Shown piece after piece: positions 12,758 to 24,116 of a stretch of DNA of 64,000 nucleotides. Numbering within the stretch: position 1 is the stretch's first letter; every line of letters begins with the position of its first letter. The stretch lies in the NCBI RefSeq assembly GCF_030272615.1, contig NC_081406.1:241491718-241555717 (forward strand). The letters are read 5' to 3'. The position numbers and the translations under genes are program-made. The notes beneath the pieces are model-generated. The model was given only the letters and a program-made list of their open reading frames with translations. It had not been told where the DNA came from and did no database searches. Source of the DNA: Cryptomeria japonica (Eukaryota; Streptophyta; Pinopsida; Cupressales; Cupressaceae).

Positions 12758-13153
12758 TCATTCTTCCGGAAAAAACGGAGAAGTGCACTCGTCAAACTCT
12801 ACATGATCTAAAGGAGTATATCCTTCAGATTTGCTTTTACTCAGAGGAAAGTACCCCACAGACTCATTATCACTTAAGGGGGTATACCCCTCTGATGAGT
12901 CAAAACTTATAACTATCGGCTTTTTTGGCGAGCACTCTAGCTTGGGTTCTTTTCCTTTTTCAACAGTAACTTCTTTAGTTGGACTCTGAGTAGGACCTTT
13001 TTCTATCTCTTTGCTCTCTTCAGGAGCTGGGTTCTCTTTAGTAGGGTTGTCATCCACAACAGGCTTGATAGGTGTCAAAGAATCTTTCTTGACTTTCAAG
13101 TAATGAGCATATCCTGCTACGGATTTGTGAGCTGTCTGTTTGACACGTACCAT
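12758..13153 (-). CDS. 131-aa ORF with histone H3-tail-like N-terminus, inside the giant LTR
   Basis: Minus strand, ATG at 13153-13151, stop TGA at 12760-12758. The protein starts MVRVKQTAHKSVAG; compared with the H3 tail that begins after the initiator Met (ARTKQTARKSTGG), residues R2, K4, Q5, T6, A7, K9, S10 and G13 match, while T3 is Val and R8 is His. The rest is Lys/Glu/Pro-rich and has three spaced GYxPL motifs (SEGYTPL, SVGYFPL, SEGYTPL) and an acidic C-terminus. PIVISFDSSE resembles a SUMO-interacting motif. No globular domain and no membrane segment are seen. A TATA box lies about 600 bases upstream, and A-rich AATAAA-like signals follow within 40 bases of the stop. I do not know the family; expression is unproven. 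Confidence 0.55.
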   Translation of the reverse strand: MVRVKQTAHKSVAGYAHYLKVKKDSLTPIKPVVDDNPTKENPAPEESKEIEKGPTQSPTKEVTVEKGKEPKLECSPKKPIVISFDSSEGYTPLSDNESVGYFPLSKSKSEGYTPLDHVEFDECTSPFFPEE

Positions 13154-13750
13154 CTTTGTAACGTATCAACAGTAAGCCATTACTTCCCAAACTCTCCTAG
13201 AGCAACATCTAAAGAATCTTAACAACTAGGCTTGAACGCAAACATAATTCCTTTTATAAAATAATCAAGTGTGCAATATGTACAGAATTTCCACAGCTAT
13301 AGCTATAATACAAATACACTTAATATTCTATTATTTTTCATGAACTAATCAAAACAATAATTTAATACTTTTACCGAAAACATAATCTAAACCATAAACA
13401 TTACTTATCACTAAGGCTCATAATAATAATGTTCCAAAACTAAATATATTCCTGACCTTATGTGGTGTTATCCCGTATGCAAGATCTCTACGTCCTTCTG
13501 TCGAATGATAGCGCGCCTTGCGAACCTTATCTCCGATAGACTCCAATACTCTATCCCAAAAGAAAACAACTCTCTCTTTGCTTCTTCCTAAAATATTTCC
13601 ACTATCTCACTATAATGCCACCTAAAATACTCTCTCTATCTATCTATTCTACTCTACCTTCCTCTTCCATTCCAATTCTCTACTCTCTAGTTCCCCATCC
13701 TCCCTTCGATGCAAAATGAAATTCACTCCCCATTTCCTTACTCCCCACCT

Positions 13751-13759
13751 CTATTTATA
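13751..13759 (-). promoter_or_regulatory. TATA box of the giant LTR
   Basis: TATAAATAG on the minus strand, followed about 30 bases later by purine-rich leader sequence. A GT donor near 13458 would allow a spliced untranslated leader before the ORF at 13153. This is consistent with an LTR promoter; the start site is inferred. Confidence 0.5.
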
Positions 13760-14243
13760 CTAGAATTTACACATGACCTCTCCTACATCTAAGGCTTGGT
13801 TATGGAGTTGATGAGGAGTCTTTTAATGAACTTCTTTCAGTTACATCTTCACTCTACAGTTATGTGCCCAAAAATTGTGGTAGAATGATACAAAGGAGGG
13901 AAGGAACAGCAAGTTATAAGCAAACTGTCAAACACGTAAGTGTTTGTTATGGGCAAAATAATAGTCTTCATTACCAAGTCGACTTACTCCTATGTCATGT
14001 ATGCCTCGCATTAAACTTACCACTCGGTGTCCCTTCCTACATAGTCACCATTATCGCCATGCAGAGTTGGTTTGTTTACAAACTATATTACTATGCCTCC
14101 ACCGCATTGACCAACTTGGAGTTCAGTTGCATCAGGAAGGAGGAGTGGTAGTTTAATGTTTTGAACAGCAAGAGGGGAGGGGTGTCTTTATTTGTTGCGT
14201 TGGCATGACCAAAGGAGGAGAGATAATGTGCGGCTATGAGGGA

Positions 14244-14314
14244 GGAGGGTGGTCGGTGGTAACACCGACCCCTCCCTTTATTAAGGGGGGGTGGTCGATA
14301 TTACTATCGACCAC
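14244..14314. repeat. Two adjacent perfect hairpins
   Basis: GGTCGGTG-GTAA-CACCGACC (14251-14270, extended by flanking GGAGGG/CCTCC pairing) is followed by GTGGTCGATA-TTAC-TATCGACCAC (14291-14314). They share the GTGGTCG arm. They lie in the upstream part of the giant LTR. Confidence 0.8.
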
Positions 14315-14485
14315 TGTTTATATTATATATTGGTTTACCATATAAACTCCGCCACCACCTTTTAAAATAACATTTGTTTTATTTTGCTTTACGTGTTTTA
14401 TTTTAATTTCATTATTATATTTTGATAATTAATTAATAACTTCCATTACAATATTTAAACATTAATCTTCATAGCAATTTACGTT

Positions 14486-14486
<1 letters not shown>

Positions 14487-14522
<36 letters not shown>

Positions 14523-14582
14523 TTTGATTTCAAATATTTATAACTAATGACTTTTTTCATATATATTTATATTCTAACAATC

Positions 14583-14645
<63 letters not shown>
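14487..14645. repeat. Two (TA)n microsatellites
   Basis: Perfect TA runs at about 14489-14521 and 14588-14645, inside the giant LTR. A further short TA run is at 15263-15282. Confidence 0.9.
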
Positions 14646-14647
<2 letters not shown>

Positions 14648-15804
14648 CCCGTTCGAAAAGCATATTAAATATAATATATTTATAATTCTAACTATATACA
14701 TGCATAATCCAAAAACACAATAATCCGATGGGCGATATCAACTACTAATAATACAATCACCTTATCTTAACTCCAATAACTACTTATAAGTGACTATTGC
14801 CCTCCATGTATATAATGTCCTTACATATATTCAAATGATCGAACTGCAACTATCAAGCTAACAAGCTGATAAAATTCATATCAACTCATACCAAGATATT
14901 AACTCATCTTTTGCAAACAACGTTAAATCACTAGATCACTTCACTCTTATAGACGTAATAAACATAGCAATTACCAATGACATACAATAATTGGGAACAC
15001 TAGACACGCAAACTGAGCAAGCATCATGCGACTTTTATAAAGATCAAACAATAAAATATGAAGACCAAACCAATTGATAGAATGACTAACTGAAGGCACT
15101 CACCCAAGTGTAACTGACTAAAAATAGGGTCAACTACTGTCTCCTTCACTTCCATTGAAAAATATAAGGCACGCTCAGATCTGTGTAGCTAGGTGGAGAC
15201 GATACCCCGTACCTACTCGGTACTTTTACCTACAACATCTTGCATCACCGACCACACATGCATATATATATATATATATATAGAAATTACAACATACACA
15301 CCGATGAAGGAGAATCATGACGTTCCCTGTCTCACCGAGATGAGTGAAGGAAAATCGTCCCCTTGCATCCCATACACTCACAGATACACAACACAAAGTG
15401 CATAGATGAAGTAAAGCATCAGTACATAGCCATGAACCTTATAATGCCATAAAACATAAGTACAGAAATACTGCAAATAAATCATACATCTCATAATCAG
15501 ATAAAACATGGAACAATGTTATATAATTCTGAATAACAAATGATGATAATGTATCCACTGAGAATAACAAGAACAAAATATGAGTTCAAACGAGTAGGGG
15601 TACTACACTTCTTCCTTAACTCTTCTAGAACCTCAACCAGATTCTCTAACTACTGTTTCTCTTTATTTCTCTTTCCTTGCTTCATACCTACACACTGTTT
15701 CTGAGTATTGCCCTATTTCTTCTTTAACTCTGCCACAAGATTTTGTCTTGTCCGCCACCATAACCTTAACCTTACTACCATCCGGTACCACCTTGCTATC
15801 AGGC

Positions 15805-17388
15805 CTATCCACAAGATCCTTCTGCAAATTCATGCCACCATCCAGTGCAACCTCTGCAACCTACTTCTCGCTCACTGCAAATCTTCTCAAGACTCAAAGT
15901 CCTCACTTCCTTCTCTTTCTCCCTCAAAGAAGTCAAAGTGAACTTCTGCCCATCCTTCTCAATAGTGATCAAGTTTCTTCTACAATCATAAATAGGTCCT
16001 CTATCAAATTGCCAAGGTCTACCCAACAAAACATGACAAGCACTCATAGACAAAACATCACACAAGACTTCATCTCTGAAAGGCCCAATATTAAAATTCA
16101 CCAAACACTGTTCTTTCACTTCTACCTTCTGATCATCTTGCAACCAACTCACCTTGTAAGGGAAATGGTGTTTAAGCCTTTTCAAACCAAGATTCTCAAT
16201 CATCTCCCCAGATACCAAATTATCAATACTTCCACTATCCACAATAACCTTACAAAACTTACCACTTGATTTACATATAGTCCGAAAAATATTCTTCCTT
16301 TGAGTAGGTCTGGTATCATCACTGCTATGCTCTACCAAGGCTCTTCTAAACATAAGAGATTCTCCCTACCCCGATTCCCATTCAACTCTGATAACTATAG
16401 CTTCCTGATCCTCATTTGCCACACATTTCCTTGTCATTCCATGCTTACACTCATAAGACATATGTCTAGTTTCTCCACACCTAAAACATCTACCGGAAAA
16501 TTAACTAATGCTGCTGCCATTGCCTTTTCTTTGTGTCTTATGATCCAATTCTTTATTCCACTTAGGTGTTGGTTCTTCTTCCACATTCTGCTTCTCTATA
16601 CTGCAATTCATCTGCCCTTTATATCTCTCTTTTCTTTCAGGGTTATTCTGTTGTCTTCTTTTCACTTTCTCCTCAGCCTTCAAAGCATATTGGTAAGCCT
16701 CCTCAACTATAGAAATCTTCAATATACTCATCTCATCTTGAATGTTAAATGCAAGTCCATTTATGTACCTAGCCACTTTCTCCCTATCCATCTGTCTATG
16801 TCCAGATCTAATCATCACCTTGTAGAATTTGTTAGTAGACTCCTTCACACTCATTTTCCTCTGCTTCAAGTTCTGTAACTTCTTGAAAAACTCCAACTCA
16901 TAGTCTCTCGAAATGAATTTAATCAATCTTGCAACTATTTGCCTCCACCGGATACTCTTTATCTCTCCATTCTCCACTCTATCTCTATGCAACTCTTTCC
17001 ACCATAAAGAAGCATGCCCTTTCAATTTAGTTTGTGTTGATCGAACCCTCTGTGGTTCTTTATTATCCTCAAACTCTAAGTATTCCTGCAACTCTCTGAT
17101 CCACTCTATCAAGTCTTCTAGATTCATTGTACCTGAAAAGTTAGAAATCTCAACTTTATGAATTTTACTCACTTGTGCCATTGCTCTAAGGAATATTTCT
17201 TCTCTCTCATCTTCTCACCATTCAGCCTCTTTGACCTCAAACTCTTCACCTGCCTCTTCACTCTCATCCATTGATTCCAGATTTCTCCACAAACTAGCGA
17301 ATGCATTTCGGATCTCACTTCTCATCTCATTTATGAAATCCTTCATCTTCTTTTCTACCCTCCTCGCGTTCATCCTTCTTAGCGACAT
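15805..17388 (-). pseudogene. Gag-protease polyprotein of the chromovirus-like element, three in-frame stops
   Basis: A single minus-strand frame runs from the ATG at 17388-17386 to the stop below 15808. Stops interrupt it at 17217-17215, at about 16503 and at about 16385. The Gag core (17181-16600) has SLWWKEL, RDYELEFFKKLQNLKQ and KVARYINGL, typical of plant chromoviruses. A classical zinc knuckle C-x2-C-x4-H-x4-C (CFRCGETRHMSYEC) lies at about 16490-16449. The retropepsin has the active site VIVDSGS (about 16230) and the conserved HVLLGRPWQFD. After the protease the frame decays and reverse transcriptase never appears. Gag and protease act in particle assembly and maturation; this copy cannot make a full polyprotein without readthrough. 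Confidence 0.88.
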
Positions 17389-17540
17389 CTCCTCTTTTTC
17401 TCTGGTGCAACTACCTCCTCTGCGAAATGACTACAAGTTCCAATTGCCTCACACTTGGAACTCTATTGAAAATGATTGCAACCTACCTCAACTCGATGAT
17501 CTATTCACCCAAAGGAATGCCTTAAGATTCACAACCAACA

Positions 17541-17551
17541 CTGATACCATA
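17541..17551 (-). other. Primer binding site of the chromovirus-like element
   Basis: TGGTATCAG on the minus strand directly after the LTR end. This is the usual complement to the 3' end of plant initiator-methionine tRNA. Confidence 0.75.
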
Positions 17552-17644
17552 TAACACATCCATAATCTGGAGGGACCTAAAAGAGAACAATCCAAGTCAT
17601 GTAGCAAGAGTAACACAATGGAAGAAACAACAACAAATAGAGAA
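17552..17644 (-). mobile_element. 3' end of the interrupted 5' LTR
   Basis: It aligns with 10068-10150. The remaining part of the same LTR resumes at 23396, beyond the Copia insertion. Confidence 0.8.
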
Positions 17645-17649
17645 AATAT

Positions 17650-17949
17650 TGTTGGAAGTGAAGTCCAACGGACTCCTTCATCTTGCCACCAAAACTCTTG
17701 TCTCTTCAACTTCTCCTTGCAAGCTCTTTAAGAGCTGATTGTATTTCATTTGTAGAGTGATTTTTTGGAGCTGCTTGCAACTGTATATGTGTGTAAACCA
17801 GCTTGGTTATTAATCTATTGATTCTCCTGCTTCAAGTGTGGACGTAGGCAATTGCCGAACCACGATAAATCTGTGTGTCTCATTTTCCTGTGTTGTGTGT
17901 TTATAATTTTGTTTTATCTATTGTTTAAATTTGTTTCTTCATCCTAACA
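17650..17949 (+). mobile_element. Copia 5' LTR
   Basis: 300 bp with TGTTGG…TAACA ends, followed by the initiator-Met-type primer site. Confidence 0.92.
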
Positions 17950-20464
17950 ATTGGTATCAAAGTGAGGTTAGATCGTTGTTAAGATTTTGGTGGTTGAAAT
18001 TCCAAAATCATGGAAGAAGCGAAGATAGAGAAGTTCTCTGGTCAGAGCTTTAGGTTATGGAAGGTGCAGATGGAGTCTTTGTTGATAAAGCAAGAACTTT
18101 CACTCGCGCTTGAAGGGAAAGCGAAGAAGCCAACTGCGATGGCTAATGAAGAATGGTAAAAATTAGACAAGAAGGCAAGAGCGACAATTTTTCTCTCGCT
18201 GTCCAACAATGTTCTCTTCAAAGTCACAGGTGATGCAACAACAAAAGATGTATGGGATAGACTCACAGCCATGTATGAAATAGCATCGACTGCAAATAAA
18301 GTGTTTATCATGAAGCGCTTGTACAAACTGAAAATGAAGGAAGGTTGTACTATGGCAAACCACATCAATGAATTTAATACATTAATTAGTCAAGCAACTT
18401 CGGTGGGGATGACACAAGATGATGAGAGAAAGGTTGTTCTTTTATTATGTTCTTTGCCAAGTAGTTGGGATGGCGTTGTAACAGTAGTTAGCACATCTAT
18501 ATCCGGTAAAAATAATTTAATTTTTAATGATGTAGCATCTACTCTTCTCAGTGAGGATTTGAGAAGAAAGAATGATGAACCTTCATCTGGTGAAGCCTTA
18601 ACAGTGGTCAGCACCAAAAATAGAGGTAGAAGTCATAATAGAGACAGAAATAATTACCATAGACGTTCGAAATCATCAAGGAGATCGAAGTGTAGAAACA
18701 TTATAAATGGTGAATGTTGGTTTTGTGGCAAAGCTGGTCATGTGAAGAAGGATTGTAGAAACTTCAAAAGGGCACAAGAGAGGGTGTGAGACAGCGAAGC
18801 AAATACAGTCTACGATAAAGATGATAGTGTACTAATCCTTTCAACAATTGACACTGCTCTAGATTCATGGATGCTTGATTCCGGTGCCTCCCATCATGCT
18901 ACCTCATGTCTTGAAGCATTCATTAATTACCATGAAGGTCATTTTGGAAATGTTTTCTTAGAAGATAACAAAGCTTGTGAAATTACAGGCAAAGGGGATG
19001 TATTGTTGCCATTAGAAGTTGGTAAAACATGGTTGCTCAAAGATGTTCACCATGTCCCAAAATTGAAGCAAAATTTGATATCCGTTGGATAGCTCTTTGA
19101 TCAAGGTCTTAATGTAAATTTTCTCCTGGATACATGGAAGGTAACTCATGGTACCATGTTGATTGCCAATGGTAATAAAGTGGGTAGTTTATACATATTT
19201 AAGACTCATGGTGAAGTGGGAGCTGCAATGGTGATTGAGGACAACAAAGCGGATCTTTGGCATCAAAGACTTGGGCATATTAGAAAGAAAGGACTCCATG
19301 CTATGCATACAAGAAATAAGCTACCGGGCCTCAAACTTGTTGACTTAGCCTTTTGTGAACATTGCCTTTATGGCAAACAAAAGAGAGTCAGTTTTTTGAA
19401 AGGTGGGTGTGACACAAAGACAACACCGCTGGAGCTTGTATACGCGGATGTTTTTGGGCCTACTGAGGTAACCTCCATTGGAGGAGCTAACTATTTTGTC
19501 ACCTTTCTTGATGATTGTACAAGAAAAGTATGGATTTATATGCTTTCTAGGAAATCTGAAGTCTTTTCAAAATTTAAAATTTTCAAAGCTTTAGTTGAAA
19601 ATCAAATTGGGCATAAGATTAAATATTTACAAACCGATAATGGTGGAGAATTTTGTTCACATGAATTTGATGATTTTTGTGCTCATAATGGGATTAGAAG
19701 AATCAAGGTTGTTCCTTTCACTCCTCAAGAAAACGGTGCAGTCGAGAGGATGAATAGAACAATTCTTGAAAAGGCATGATGTATGTTGTCTAATGTAGGT
19801 CTATGCAACGAATTTTGGGCAGAAGCATGTAACACAATAGTGCATTTAATCAACCGAAGTCCCTCATCTAAATTGTATTTTGTTATTCCGAAAGAGGAAT
19901 GGCAAGGGAAGAGGATTTGATACTCACATCTTCATGTGTTTGGATGTGAAGCCTTCTCGTATATACCCAAGGAGAAGCGAACCAAATTGGATCCAAGGTC
20001 ACTGAAATGTATTTTTGTGGGGTATGGCGAAGAGCAATTTGCTTTCAGACTGTGGGATGCAGTTCACAAAAATATTGTTCGTAGCAAGGATGTAATTTTC
20101 CATGAGACCTCCTTCCCCGCGCTACAAGATTCAAATAAATCAGAGAAAAAAAATGTCCCTATGTCTTTGTTTCAAAATTTGACTACCAGCGCTCTGCCTC
20201 CAGTCTCTCATTCAATGGGAGCCCCTATGACATCTACCTTAGTTGAACACAATTCTTAGACTGAGAATGATGAAGAAGATAGTATCCTTTATGAAAGCCC
20301 ACTACCATTTGAAACAGCACCTCGTGAAGAACTAGACACGATTTCACAGTCTTCAAAGGTTTGCAGGAAGAATCCTTTTGTGCCACAGCCTACATTGCAG
20401 TCCACTTTACTTGCACAACATAGTTTGCACACCTCACGGTGCCCTGCATCTTTGTCTCCACACC

Positions 20465-20600
20465 CAGCAGCATGTTCTTCTCTGCGAGCTCCATGCAATC
20501 CTTCTCCGCGAGCTCCCTGCAGTCCTTCCCGTGAGCTCCCCGCTGGCCCTCTCTCCATGGGCTCCCCACCCCATGGGCCCTCTCTACTCTTTCCCCTACG
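20465..20600 (+). repeat. GC-rich in-frame minisatellite in the Copia polyprotein
   Basis: Repeated CGAGCTCC(A/C)TGC units of about 27-30 bases encode RAPCNPSPRAPCSPSREL. It lies between integrase and reverse transcriptase, where Copia polyproteins are variable. Base composition is clearly more GC-rich than the surroundings. Confidence 0.7.
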
Positions 20601-21065
20601 CTCACATGTTTCCATGGGGCTTGTGCCACCACTGCATGGCTTCCCTGCCATCAGTGATGTGGTAGTCCCCTCTCGTAGACCCCTGCTCACTCGTCCAACG
20701 TAGGCAGAGCAAGACGTCTCTGTGGACCCTATCTTTCGTGACTTGCCTGAACCCAATGTGGACAAAAATCCACAGGTCGTTGATTGCCCTATAGACAGGG
20801 AAATTAGCAATGAAACTACCGGGCGAATTAACAGTGGGCATGATATCTACTCGCATAAACAGAGATCACTTAAATTGAATAATTCTACTACTGCAGCAGA
20901 GAGTCAATTGAGGAAATCAACCAAACAGAGGCAACCTCCTGCAAAGCTCTCCAACTATGATTTATTGTTTTGTGAAGAAGATGAACCTAACTTGCTAATC
21001 TTTGATCAAACAGAGCCTGCAACATACAAAGAAGCTTTTAAAAATACAGACTGTGATAACTGGCA

Positions 21066-21545
21066 AGTTCAAGAAAGTTCAAGTGCAAAAATAGTCAAAA
21101 CTTTATGTAAGATGCAAACATTTGATACTTTAGAAAATCATCCATCACGCGTTGTGAATCTTTTTAAGTGATCAATGTTTTTTTTTGTGATTGTTGATTT
21201 GTTTGTTGGATATGATGTTCTAAGTTTGTTGCAAGTTGTGATGTTCTGAGGTTGCCGCAAGTTGTGATGTTCTAAGGTTGCTGTAAGTTTTGATCCATTT
21301 TGCCCCTAGCTAAGTTTTTCTCTTAATGTGGATATGTACAGTGATTACCAAGCCATGGTGGGATACGGTGAAATGATATTTGGATAAACCAGGATAGTGA
21401 CTATGCTAAGTATGTCCTGGATAATGCGATAAAATGGTGGGCGATGGCCGATAGTGCTTGACTGTGGATATAACGGCTTGTTAGTAAAGACAGATAGAGG
21501 AGTTGTCCTCTCACAATAGCGCCTATTGCCAGGTTTTCAACAGTT
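21066..21545 (+). other. Non-homologous insert splitting the Copia reverse transcriptase N-terminus
   Basis: The normal join between the conserved YKEAF…CDNW segment and EMDALL…TWDLVPLP is broken by about 480 bases. The insert contains three tandem units of about 27 bases (21212-21290, AAGTTGTGATGTTCT). I recognise no family. Confidence 0.6.
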
Positions 21546-23095
21546 GCAATGTGCAAAGAAATGGATGCACTATTGCAAAATTAGACATGGGATTTGGTGC
21601 CACTTCCACCTGATAGAAAGGCATTAAGAAATAAATGGGTGTATAAACTCAAAGATGAAGTCGATGGTTGCAAAAGATTTCGAGCAAGACTAGTTGTAAA
21701 GGGATATGCTCAGCAGCAAGACCTCGACTTCAAAGAAATTTTCTCGCCAAAAGTCAAAATGACTACCATCCGAGAAGTATTGGGCTTAGTTGCAGCCTGG
21801 GATCTTGAACTTGAACAGCTAGATGTGAAGACGACATTTCTTCATGGTGATCTTGATGAGGAACTATTTATGCATCAGCCGGAAGGGTTCATTAAAAAGG
21901 GGCAGGAACACCTCTGTTGTAGATTGAAACGCAGTTTGTATGGGCTTAAGAAAGCCTCCCACCAATGGTATCTTAAATTTGACAAATTCAATCACAAGTT
22001 TACTCGCAGCGAGTTTGATCCTTGTATCTACTTTAAAAAGCTTCCTAATGGCGAATTTGTCACACTTCTCCTTTACGTGGATGATATGCTAGTGACCGGA
22101 ACAAGTATGAAGATTGTGAGTGAACTTAAAACTCACTTACCAAAGGAATTTGCCATGAAAGATTTAGGGGCAACAAAGAAGATTCTAGGAATGACTATTT
22201 TTCGGGATAGGAAAAAGAGAGAACTCAAACTATCTCAGCAAGATTACATTAAGAAATCATTGGACAGATTTGGTATGGCAGATGCTAAGTATATTTGCAT
22301 ACCCTTAGCCTCTCATTTTTCAGTTGTCTTCTCAATTGTGTCCAAAAACACAAGAAAATAAGGAGTTTATGGACAAAATTCCATACAAATCTATAGTTGG
22401 CAGCCTTATGTATGCCATGGTGTCTACTCGTCCGGACATTTCTCATGTCATGGGAGTGGTGAGCAGATTTATGGCTAATCCGAGAAAATCACATTGGGAG
22501 GTGGTCAAGTATATCTTGTGGTATCTCAAGGGTACTTCTGATTTTTGTTTATGGTTTGGAAAGGACAAGGCAGTTTTGCAAGGGCTTATTGATTCTGATT
22601 TTGCTGGAGATTTAGAAAAAAGAAAGTCTACTTCAGGTTATGCTTTCACATTCGCTAGGGCAGTGATTAGTTGGGCTTCAAAATTGTAACATATAGTAGC
22701 TCAATCGACTGCGGAGGCTGAATACATAGCTCTAGAGAGCAAAAGAGATGGTATGGTTGCAACTCTTATTCAACAAGTTGTGTTTGAAGCAATTAGATTT
22801 TGCTTTGTTTTGTGATAATAGAAGTGCCATCTTTATGACTAAACAACAGACATCTCAACCTCGGTCAAAACATGTTGATGTTTGCAGTCATTATGTTCAC
22901 CATATGGTCGAAGAAGGCAAGTTTCATGTAGATAAAATTCATACCCACAAGAATTCGGCTGATGTGCTCACTAAAGTAGTTAAGTGGGAGAAGTTCAATT
23001 TTTGCCGAGCTTCTCTCGGCCTTTCCAATAACTGATAGCAGGACTGAGTGGGGGAATCTACTTGTTGCAACAGTCGTTGGCCTTCAATGGGAGAT

Positions 23096-23395
23096 TGTTG
23101 GAAGTGAAGTCCAACGAACTCCTTCATCTTGCCACCAAAACTCTTGGCTCTTCAACTTCTCCTTGCAAGCTCTTTAAGAGTTGATTGTATTTCATTTGTA
23201 GAGTGATTTTCTTGAGCTACTTGCAGTTGTGTATGTGTGTAAACCAGATTAGTTATTAATCTATTGATTCCCCTGCTCCAAGTGTGGACGTAGGCAATTG
23301 CTGAACCACGATAAATCTGTGTGTCTCATTTATATGTGTTGTGTGTTTATAGTTTTGTAATATTTGTTGTTTAAATTCATTTCTTCATCCTAACA
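23096..23395 (+). mobile_element. Copia 3' LTR
   Basis: 300 bp, directly after the purine tract AATGGGAGAT; same ends as the 5' LTR. Confidence 0.92.
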
Positions 23396-24116
23396 AATTC
23401 AAAATCATATATCTACATCATCATATATTCATCACAGAACATCCAATAACATCTGCGCTATATGCAGGCTAACATGCCTAGTTACATCAGACATTACAGA
23501 ATACAATCTATCTAGAAATCCAAGAGGTATCCAAATTACAAGCTATGAATCTAGATCATCATATTTCTTCGATATCCCCCCAAAGGATCACACACAACAA
23601 TATATATACCATCCATAACACATCCAAGTCGGCTACAAAAGATTACATTAACCAAGGAAGGAAAATGAAACGTGTAAAATAGGTTAGCCCCAAGACGTGA
23701 AGATCTCATCCACCAAGAACAATCAAGAAGTGTGGACCACATAGGAAGGTTGACCAAGGGCCCAAGAACATCATGTGTTGTCCCAAATAGATCCACAAGC
23801 CAATAAATCGCTCCGCACAAGAAGAAATTTCCAACATAAACGATAAGCTCAAAACTACTCCAGAACCAAGAAACAAACACTCTGGAAGGAATAACTTGCT
23901 AGAAAATAATTCAAATGAAATGGAAATCTGGAATGATGAATAAGAACAAGGGTGGAAGCTAGATATTCGATCCACAATGAAAAAGAAATTGCTACCAGAA
24001 AACACTGAAAGAACACAAAAACTACAACACTGAATTGAACAAGAATAAAACTAAAAGGAACCATTTTTTTTTTGTTGATGCAAGATTGCTCATCAATTGG
24101 GAATGCTCCTGTATCA
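23396..24116 (-). mobile_element. 5' part of the 5' LTR of the chromovirus-like element
   Basis: It is closely similar to 10150-11086 (for example the long match around 23521-23760 and 10521-10760). It begins TGATAC on the minus strand at 24116, and ATGTT follows on the plus strand as target duplication. Confidence 0.85.

Larger units (their letters stand above)
11205..15607 (-). mobile_element. Giant solo LTR (4.4 kb) with perfect target duplication
   Basis: On the minus strand it starts TGTAGTACCCCTACTCG and ends CTTGACGGAGCATTACA. The flanks are CTTCT at 11200-11204 and CTTCT at 15608-15612, a perfect 5-base target duplication. It interrupts the internal region of the 10068-24116 element. 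End sequences and a CTCCAC…CTGAGCGTG block (15197-15160, minus) match the LTR at 51401-58030, so both belong to one family of very long LTRs. It contains a TATA box, an ORF and several simple repeats. A single-copy TG…CA element of another kind cannot be excluded. Confidence 0.82.
18010..23035 (+). pseudogene. Copia Gag-Pol polyprotein with stops, frameshifts and an intervening insert
   Basis: The polyprotein starts at ATG 18010. Gag ends with a zinc knuckle CWFCGKAGHVKKDC (about 18715-18756). Protease has LDSGASHHAT (18874). Integrase has HQRLGH…CEHC (zinc part), YADVFGP, LQTDNGGEF and QENGAVERMN (D, D and E of the catalytic triad). Reverse transcriptase covers 21594-22361 with YVDDML at about 22074, and RNase H ends near 23035. 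Frame 1 holds from 18010 to 21060 with stops at 18157, 18787, 19090, 19777, 19918, 20257 and 20701; reverse transcriptase is in frame 3, the rest in frames 1 and 2. The order protease-integrase-RT-RNase H defines Copia. It is inactive as it stands. Confidence 0.93.
17650..23395 (+). mobile_element. Complete Ty1/Copia retrotransposon with 300-bp LTRs
   Basis: 5' LTR 17650-17949 and 3' LTR 23096-23395 both start TGTTGGAAGTGAAG and end TTCTTCATCCTAACA. I count about 24 differences in 300 positions (about 92% identity). The primer site TGGTATCAAAG is at 17952-17962 and the polypurine tract ends at 23095. Flanks AATAT (17645-17649) and AATTC (23396-23400) are a worn candidate target duplication. 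It is inserted in the 5' LTR of the 10068-24116 element, so it is younger. Confidence 0.92.
10068..24116 (-). mobile_element. Chromovirus-like gag-pro LTR element with two nested insertions
   Basis: Termini are TGATG.A and TGCATCA in inverted relation. Five-base target duplications ATGTT are perfect at 10063-10067 and 24117-24121. In minus-strand order: 5' LTR 24116-17552 (interrupted by Copia), primer site, Gag-Pro ORF, a short remainder, solo-LTR insertion, polypurine tract, 3' LTR. Without its passengers the element is about 3.9 kb and has no reverse transcriptase or integrase, so it is non-autonomous or internally deleted. Confidence 0.9.

Noticed and set aside
12758..13153. A genuine histone H3 gene or pseudogene
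   Set aside because: Only the first 15 residues resemble H3; the histone fold is completely absent and the rest is unrelated low-complexity sequence.
15708..16878. Plus-strand ORFs of 173 and 192 codons
   Set aside because: Antisense to the gag-pro ORF, which has clear domain motifs.
20289..20856. Overlapping minus-strand ORFs of 80-173 codons opposite the Copia polyprotein
   Set aside because: They are shadows of the GC-rich in-frame repeat of the plus-strand gene.
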